DNA from: Saccharicrinis sp963667815
Lineage (GTDB): Bacteria; Bacteroidota; Bacteroidia; Bacteroidales; Marinilabiliaceae
Strand: one strand, 5' to 3'
DNA: 64,000 nt
Assembly (NCBI GenBank): GCA_963667815.1
Contig: OY764021.1
In this document: one piece after another, positions 58,397 through 64,000 of the stretch
How the letters are laid out: each line of letters opens with the position of its first letter
How positions within the stretch are numbered: the first letter of the stretch is position 1
Program-made: the position numbers and the translations under genes
Notes under the pieces: generated by a model
Databases searched by the model: none
What the model was told of the DNA's origin: nothing
The model's input: only the letters and a program-made list of their open reading frames with translations

Positions 58397-61249
58397 ATGA
58401 TCAAAAAACTATATCTGCTATTATTCCTATTCATTTTTACATACATTACCATTGTTTATTCACAAGGCAATACTCCTTTAGTTATAAACTACAAAAGATC
58501 TGAATATAATGCATTAAGTCAGAACTGGGCTGTAGCGTTTGATAACAATGGAATTGCTTACTTTGGAAACTCTGGTGGATTACTGGAATTTGATGGAAAA
58601 GAATGGAAATTACATCCTCACATTTCAAAATCGGCTATCCGGTCGTTATATTTTGATAAAAATAGCAAACGTCTTTATTCTGGTTGCTTTGAGGATTTTG
58701 GTTATTGGGAAAGAGATCAATTTGGAGAGCTAATTTATACCTCACTTACTAAAGATTTAGATTTTTCTTTTTCTGAAGAAAGAATCTGGTCAATAAAACC
58801 TTATCATGAAGAAATCTTATTCCAATCCTTCTCTGCTCTATTTTCCTATAATAAAGTTACTCATGTTGTAAAATCAATTCCTATCAATGGAGAAATATTT
58901 TTTTTAAATTCATTTAATAAAGAACTTTACTTACAGGAGAAGAATAATGGTATTGTAAAATATAACTATGAATCATTATCAATAATAAACGATAGTAAAC
59001 TTGCAAAAAAAGCTACAATTCGCTTTATTATTCCATTTTATAATGATATTATTCTAGGTGATGGAAAAAGTGGTTTATACAAGTTTAAAGACAATAAAAT
59101 AAGTTATTGGGATTGCGAAGTTAATCAATATCTATCTACCACAGATGTAAACTGCGCCGTGCAAATTGACTCAGCAAAACTCGCTATTGGAACACTACAA
59201 AATGGTGTTTTTATAATAAACAAACAAGGAGAAATCCTTAACCATTTTAATAAGCAATCAAAACTTGAAAACAATACAGTACTAGGTATAGGTATTGATC
59301 ATACAAAAAACCTATGGCTAGCAATGGATAATGGAATCTCTTTTGTAGACCTTCATCCTTCTGTAGAATACAAAATTGATTTAGAAAATGCTCCTTCTGC
59401 TATTTATTCAGTTATTAAGCATAAAGGTCATATCTATGTAGGAACTAACAATGGAGTATTGTTTTCAAAGTTTAATAAGGAATTAACTAAATTGGACTTT
59501 AAAAATCTAAAACCCCTTGCCGGAATCCCAGGACATATATGGAAACTTGATGTACTTAACGATGATCTTTTATGCGGAAATAATGATGGGTTATATTTAA
59601 TTGAACAAAACAAAGCAACAGCTATATCAAAATCATCAGGAGGAACAGATTTCATTACAATCAATTCGAACTTTAACAATTGGCTTATTGAATCAACTTA
59701 TAATAATATAAGGGTTAATAAAAGAGTTGATAACAAATGGCAATTTTCTCATTTTGTAGATGGATTTTATGCCTCTTGTCGTTTTATTGAGATGGATCAT
59801 ACTGGTTATTTATGGCTTAGCCACGAAATCAAAGGCTTAACACGATTGAAATTATCTGATGATTTAAAAAAAGTAATTTCAAGAAAAGAATTTGGCACAC
59901 CCTCCGGATTACCCACTGATTACGGATTAAATGTATTTAAAATTTCTAACCAGGTTATTGTTACTACAGGCGAAGATATTTATACGTTTGATTATTTGAA
60001 CGATAAAATGGTGCCATATAATAAGTTAAATAATTCATTAGGTCGATTTAAAAAAGCTGTTAGGATTGTAAGCGTTGATAATTCTCATTTTTGGGCTATA
60101 ACCGACAATGAAGCAGCTTATATTGAAAACAAGTTAGATTCAATTACAATTAAACATACCCTTACTTTAAATGAACCATACTCGTTCCCTGATAAATACC
60201 AGAACATTTCAATTACCAATAATAGCAGCGTACTGTGTTTAGAAAATGGCGTAGCTATTATTCCAAATGAACCATTAAAGAATAGCCAATATTTACCATT
60301 ATCTATTTCGTCTGTAATCAATAAAATTGCAGGTGTTAATGAAAGTAGTATAAAACTGCCTGTAAATACAGATGATGTTATAAAGGTTAAAAATAAATAC
60401 AATTCATTTTCATTTACAATAAGAACTGTAAACTTTGGTCCAAATAAAATAAATTTTCAATATCGTATTAAAAACTTTAACGACGAATGGATCGACAGTA
60501 AATCGGACAATTTTCATCATTTAAATAATATTCCATCAGGAGAATATATCTATGAAGCCCGAGCAATTTATTCCAACGGTACTGCCTCCAACATTGTTGA
60601 ATATAAGTTTGAGGTTTTACCTAAATGGTATGCTTCAAAACAAGGAATAACAATAATATTTTTAATTATTTCTGGCTCCATTACATTCTTAATTTTGTTT
60701 AACAAAAGAATTATTCGACTTCAAACTAGTGAAATTGAAGAAAAACACCAGAAAAAACATAAGCAAGATAAACTCACCATTGAACAGTTAAAAAACGATG
60801 TATTAGAAAAAGAGTTAGAAAACCTGCAAGAAAAACTTACTATTTCAGCCAATAGCCTGGTTGAAAAGGATAAATCCATCAACAAAATTAAAGATGAGTT
60901 AAACAAGATTTATAAAAAACTTGAAGGTAGATTTCCACAAAAGGATTACAAAAAAGTATTAGATGTAATCGAAAGTCAAATGAATAAAAAAAGAGATATT
61001 CTTGACTTTGAGCAACATTTCAGAGCATCTCAAAGTGGTTTTTACGAAAAGCTTAAAAAGGAATATCCGGATTTATCTCCTACTGATTTACGACTATGTT
61101 CACTACTAAAAATGAATATGACTTCAAAAGAAATATCGGTTATTTTAGGTATTACAACAAGAAGTGTTGAAGTTAGTAGGTATCGATTAAGAAAAAAAAT
61201 GAATCTAAATCCTGAAGATAACCTATCTGATATTATTATGAGTTTTTAA
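58397..61249 (+). CDS. Membrane-bound sensor regulator (Reg_prop propeller, Y_Y_Y, LuxR HTH)
   Basis: A 950-residue one-component regulator. It has a signal peptide (KLYLLLFLFIFTYITIVYSQ) and a two-blade-set beta-propeller with Reg_prop-like motifs (GIAYFGNSGGLLEFDGKEW, NLWLAMDNGISFVDL, GYLWLSHEIKGLTRL) over about 30-620. A Y_Y_Y domain (INFQYRIKNFNDEWIDSK, IPSGEYIYEARAIYSNG) is near 680-745, a membrane helix near 755-775 and a coiled coil near 780-850. The C-terminal LuxR-type HTH (LSPTDLRLCSLLKMNMTSKEISVILGITTRSVEVSRYRLRKKM) is near 893-936. It lacks a histidine kinase, so it should bind DNA directly from the membrane. It is next to a GH43 gene, which may be its target. Confidence 0.92.
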   Translation: MIKKLYLLLFLFIFTYITIVYSQGNTPLVINYKRSEYNALSQNWAVAFDNNGIAYFGNSGGLLEFDGKEWKLHPHISKSAIRSLYFDKNSKRLYSGCFEDFGYWERDQFGELIYTSLTKDLDFSFSEERIWSIKPYHEEILFQSFSALFSYNKVTHVVKSIPINGEIFFLNSFNKELYLQEKNNGIVKYNYESLSIINDSKLAKKATIRFIIPFYNDIILGDGKSGLYKFKDNKISYWDCEVNQYLSTTDVNCAVQIDSAKLAIGTLQNGVFIINKQGEILNHFNKQSKLENNTVLGIGIDHTKNLWLAMDNGISFVDLHPSVEYKIDLENAPSAIYSVIKHKGHIYVGTNNGVLFSKFNKELTKLDFKNLKPLAGIPGHIWKLDVLNDDLLCGNNDGLYLIEQNKATAISKSSGGTDFITINSNFNNWLIESTYNNIRVNKRVDNKWQFSHFVDGFYASCRFIEMDHTGYLWLSHEIKGLTRLKLSDDLKKVISRKEFGTPSGLPTDYGLNVFKISNQVIVTTGEDIYTFDYLNDKMVPYNKLNNSLGRFKKAVRIVSVDNSHFWAITDNEAAYIENKLDSITIKHTLTLNEPYSFPDKYQNISITNNSSVLCLENGVAIIPNEPLKNSQYLPLSISSVINKIAGVNESSIKLPVNTDDVIKVKNKYNSFSFTIRTVNFGPNKINFQYRIKNFNDEWIDSKSDNFHHLNNIPSGEYIYEARAIYSNGTASNIVEYKFEVLPKWYASKQGITIIFLIISGSITFLILFNKRIIRLQTSEIEEKHQKKHKQDKLTIEQLKNDVLEKELENLQEKLTISANSLVEKDKSINKIKDELNKIYKKLEGRFPQKDYKKVLDVIESQMNKKRDILDFEQHFRASQSGFYEKLKKEYPDLSPTDLRLCSLLKMNMTSKEISVILGITTRSVEVSRYRLRKKMNLNPEDNLSDIIMSF

Positions 61250-61265
61250 ATTGTTATATAAAACA

Positions 61266-61299
61266 AGAAGGTTCAATACTAATTAGTAATGAACCTTCT
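61266..61299. terminator. Palindromic hairpin after the regulator gene
   Basis: AGAAGGTTCA...TGAACCTTCT with an inner TACTAA/TTAGTA stem: a 34-bp near-perfect palindrome 17 bases past the stop. The U-run is weak. Confidence 0.6.
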
Positions 61300-61525
61300 C
61301 CACAATTACAATCTACTATACTTTCCTGTGCTAATTCCGCATAGTATTTTATTGTAACACCCCGCTTAATTACTTTTATTAATTACTTTTCGCAATAACA
61401 TTTCCTTTATTAAGTCATAAATGAATTCACTATAATAATGATATCAAATTATAGTATTGAAGTGCTATCATCTTAAACAAAAAATTTTTAACCACTTCTC
61501 TGTTAATCAACAAACAAATGAGTTT

Positions 61526-63334
61526 TTAATCTACTTTAATAATTGAGGACTTTTCTGAAATACCATTTTCATTAAACGCTTCAATCGTAAAAAAGTAATG
61601 TGTATCACGATCTAAGCAGCGCATAAAAAGTTCATTAACATCATAAACTAACCATGAATGAAATAATTTATCCGGAGCAATACCCCAACTGATATTATAC
61701 CCTTGTGCACCTGTAACTGATTTCCACTGTAAATAAGCATCTCTTTTATCTTGTTTTCTTCTTACATTAAAACCTTTCACCATTTTAGGTTTCTTTCCAA
61801 GCCCCAATCCAAATACTCTAATTTCAGATAATGCAAGATTTTCACCCGGAACACTTATGTTTTTATAGCGAACATACTTTGCTTTTACTGGTGTGCTAAG
61901 AACAACATATGCATTGGGAGAATCTTTATAACTATTACTTCGATCAACTGCTGTAATCCAACTCTCCCCATCTTCAGAACACTCAATAGAGTATTGATGT
62001 CGTAATCCCTCTGTACGGGTATATATCCCTGATTCCTGATCATGAAAATTTAATTGAAAGGCATATATCTGCCCAGGATTAATCATTTCAATTTCAACCC
62101 ATTGTTTGTTATCATTTGCTTCTACTACCCAGAATGACTTTGGACTTTCATCTGTTAAAACCTTTGAAATAATTTTTCCATCCTCATTTTTTTCTATAGG
62201 TAACTCTGAAATCTCATAATCATCATCAGTGGAAGTACTTTTACGAATTTGCATTTTTGATGATGACACTGTAACCTCTCCTTTGTAAGACAACAACATC
62301 CAACCACAATGCTTACCTGCTTTTGTTGGATGATTTGGAGCATAACGAGGATAATCACCAAAATCAGTATTTGAATACATCAAACCCTCTGAGTCAAAAT
62401 AAGTTGGAAACATACACAAGCGACGTTCCCAATGAGAATTTGATGCAAGAGCCATTGTTGCAAAATGCCAATACTGACCATTAGTTTGTTTTACAGTTAT
62501 TCCATGCCCTGCACCGTTAGTAAAACCTCCGGGTTTAAAGCACATAGGATTACTCTTCATATATTCAAATGGCCCAACCGGCGATTCTCCAATATAAACA
62601 CCTTCACCATAAACATTAAACTGGGTGCCGGGAGCAGCATATTGTAAATAATATTTACCATTATGCTTTGTCATTGAAGCTCCCTCCATATAACCTTCCT
62701 TTAAGGTCGGGTGAAAATTGTTTTCTCCAAATCTTTCCCATCCATGTTTCTCCTCATCCAGATTAATTAAATCCTTTCTTAATCCTGTTTCCAGCATTCT
62801 ATCGTCTTTATTTAACTCCTTAACACGAATAGGATGTAAATTAGAGGAACCCCAATACAGATAAGTTCTTCCATCATCATCAATAAACAACTCTGAATCC
62901 TGGATATCATTACTTATTGAGGCTGTTGGTGTCCAATTTCCACTTTTAGGATCATCTGTGTATAATATACTTCCATAACCAGCAGGATCTCCTGCAAAAT
63001 AAACCAGAGAATCCTTATAATTAAAAGCTGTTGGAGCATTACATCCCTCAAAAAACCATTGTTTAGGTTTTATAAAATTCCAGTGTACTAAATCTGTTGA
63101 ATGCCAATATCCAAAAGAGCGCGTGACAAACATGTAATAGTCCCCTCTAAACTCAATTACTGCCGGATCTGCTCCTGATCTATATGATATATTTCTACTG
63201 GAATTATATACCATATAGGTATAATCTAAATCGATAGGATTACAATAAGTTTGAGGCACAATTTCCTGAGCTTTAGCAACAACACTAAATATTAGCGTAA
63301 ATGTTACTAATATATATTTTCTGAAGTTTATCAT
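61526..63334 (-). CDS. GH43-family glycoside hydrolase with discoidin-like and FN3-like domains
   Basis: A 602-residue secreted enzyme. It has a signal peptide (YILVTFTLIFSVVAKAQ). The GH43-type five-bladed propeller (about 35-345) carries the catalytic pattern SGADPAVIEFRGDYYMF (Asp base near 55), DSELFIDDDGRTYLYWGSS (Asp near 145) and MEGASMTKHNGKYYLQYAAPG (Glu acid near 218). An F5/8-type (discoidin) carbohydrate-binding domain (about 375-510) and a fibronectin type III-like domain (about 515-600) follow. It acts on plant or algal arabino/xylo-type glycans in the periplasm or at the surface; exact linkage unknown. Next to an esterase and a sensor regulator. Confidence 0.92.
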   Translation of the reverse strand: MINFRKYILVTFTLIFSVVAKAQEIVPQTYCNPIDLDYTYMVYNSSRNISYRSGADPAVIEFRGDYYMFVTRSFGYWHSTDLVHWNFIKPKQWFFEGCNAPTAFNYKDSLVYFAGDPAGYGSILYTDDPKSGNWTPTASISNDIQDSELFIDDDGRTYLYWGSSNLHPIRVKELNKDDRMLETGLRKDLINLDEEKHGWERFGENNFHPTLKEGYMEGASMTKHNGKYYLQYAAPGTQFNVYGEGVYIGESPVGPFEYMKSNPMCFKPGGFTNGAGHGITVKQTNGQYWHFATMALASNSHWERRLCMFPTYFDSEGLMYSNTDFGDYPRYAPNHPTKAGKHCGWMLLSYKGEVTVSSSKMQIRKSTSTDDDYEISELPIEKNEDGKIISKVLTDESPKSFWVVEANDNKQWVEIEMINPGQIYAFQLNFHDQESGIYTRTEGLRHQYSIECSEDGESWITAVDRSNSYKDSPNAYVVLSTPVKAKYVRYKNISVPGENLALSEIRVFGLGLGKKPKMVKGFNVRRKQDKRDAYLQWKSVTGAQGYNISWGIAPDKLFHSWLVYDVNELFMRCLDRDTHYFFTIEAFNENGISEKSSIIKVD

Positions 63335-63365
63335 AATTTGAAGATTTGATATTCAAGGCATTATA

Positions 63366-64000
63366 CTATTGTTTAAATAGCCACTTTAATAGCTTTGGAT
63401 TTTTTAATGTACTATCCCAACTATTATGGTTGTCATTAGGAAACAAAGTATATCTTGTATTTTTATTCCCCTTTTTCAACCTATTAAATACCTGTTTTGA
63501 ATATTTATTAGGAACCACATCATCCATTCCTCCATGGAAGAACCATACAGGTGTTGTTTGATACTTATCAGTAAGTGTTTCATCGTGACCTCCACATATT
63601 ACGATTGCTCCTGCATATTTATCAGGCCAGCGATATAAATACTCCAAAGTCCCTATACCACCCATGGAAATACCCATAATGTAAACACTTTCCTTTCGAA
63701 CCGATCCTGAATTTACAATACTATCAACTAAGGCATTAGTTAGTTTTGTAGGACGAGGAGCTTCTTTAATAGGAAATTCAAAATTCCATATACCTGAATG
63801 ATCTTTATACTTTTTTCTATTTGTCCACATTACATCATTAGGACATTGTGGAAATACAATAATTGCAGGATATTTCCGTCTAATTTTGGCATTTAAAAAG
63901 TATTCACCCCCAAGAGCTAATTGCTTTTGGTTGTCATCCCCACGTTCCCCTGCTCCATGAAGAAACAAAAGTAATGGATATTTCTCTCCCTCTTTATATT
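63366..64000 (-). CDS. Alpha/beta-hydrolase esterase (5' end outside the window)
   Basis: Partial gene: the frame is open to the window edge and begins ...YKEGEKYPLLLFLHGAGERGD, so at least 211 residues are seen and the N-terminus is missing. Catalytic triad pattern: nucleophile Ser in YIMGISMGGIGTLE, Asp in GGMDDVVPNKYSKQVFN and His in PNDNHNSWD near the C-terminus. This is the phospholipase/carboxylesterase-type (esterase D/PHB-depolymerase-like) found beside glycoside hydrolases, so a role in deacylating polysaccharide is likely. It lies 31 bases from GH43 on the same strand and is probably upstream in one operon. Confidence 0.9.
   Translation of the reverse strand, partial: YKEGEKYPLLLFLHGAGERGDDNQKQLALGGEYFLNAKIRRKYPAIIVFPQCPNDVMWTNRKKYKDHSGIWNFEFPIKEAPRPTKLTNALVDSIVNSGSVRKESVYIMGISMGGIGTLEYLYRWPDKYAGAIVICGGHDETLTDKYQTTPVWFFHGGMDDVVPNKYSKQVFNRLKKGNKNTRYTLFPNDNHNSWDSTLKNPKLLKWLFKQ

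Overview
The window is an AT-rich chromosomal segment of a member of the Bacteroidota, most likely a marine or sediment Bacteroidales/Marinilabiliales relative. The evidence is the recurrent TAnnTTTG promoter box of this phylum, the long-form urocanase, a Reg_prop/Y_Y_Y sensor protein next to a GH43 enzyme, and Bacteroidota-type phage integrase and repressor families. The exact genus cannot be read from the sequence.

Left flank (1-26 kb), chromosomal: a macro-domain protein, a DgkA-type lipid kinase, a LemA/DUF3137 pair, a decayed array of 21-bp (7-codon) repeats, and the histidine-utilisation genes hutI-hutU-hutH with a divergent LysR regulator. An IS110-family transposase and a REP-like/85-bp tandem repeat block lie between hutU and hutH. 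Then come a DsrE/YedF-like protein and a methyltransferase, an RND efflux pump with its membrane-fusion protein, a GNAT-like protein, a flavodoxin, a PLP aminotransferase, and a four-subunit 2-oxoacid:ferredoxin oxidoreductase operon. Two near-identical tRNA-Arg(UCU) genes close the flank.

Integrated element (about 26274-58054, 31.8 kb): it sits in the 3' end of the second tRNA-Arg gene, bounded by a 14-bp direct repeat (attL 26274-26287, attR 58041-58054). A tyrosine integrase is just inside attL and an XRE repressor just inside attR. Between them are: a GHKL-ATPase plus DUF4325 pair; an early/DNA module (composite RecA-like ATPase protein, 1320-aa SNF2-type helicase, two small coupled proteins, N6-adenine methyltransferase); a lysis module (holin, GH108 endolysin); and a long minus-strand late operon. 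The late operon holds many small proteins with one membrane segment, a 506-residue protamine-like Arg/Lys protein, fibre/LamG-like proteins, a beta-rich 201-residue capsid candidate and a transglutaminase-like cysteine-protease protein. A replication/regulation module with a wHTH initiator-like protein, small DNA-binding proteins and duplicated hairpin-led units completes it. I find no terminase, portal, tape-measure or other tail hallmark. The best reading is a temperate, probably tailless and possibly membrane-containing virus of an undescribed kind. This is an inference.

The most unusual sequence signal in the element is a set of three dispersed arrays, each with three TGACGTCA palindromes spaced 54 bp apart (one gap is 56 bp, one site has one mismatch), with secondary motifs at fixed offsets. 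They lie in front of the ATPase/DUF4325 pair, the methyltransferase-helicase operon and a small acidic gene. The last array adjoins a ribbon-helix-helix-like protein gene, a plausible binder.

Right flank (58-64 kb), chromosomal: the original tRNA terminator, a large membrane-bound sensor/LuxR-type regulator, a GH43 glycoside hydrolase with discoidin and FN3-like domains, and an alpha/beta-hydrolase esterase cut by the window edge. This looks like the edge of a polysaccharide-utilisation region.
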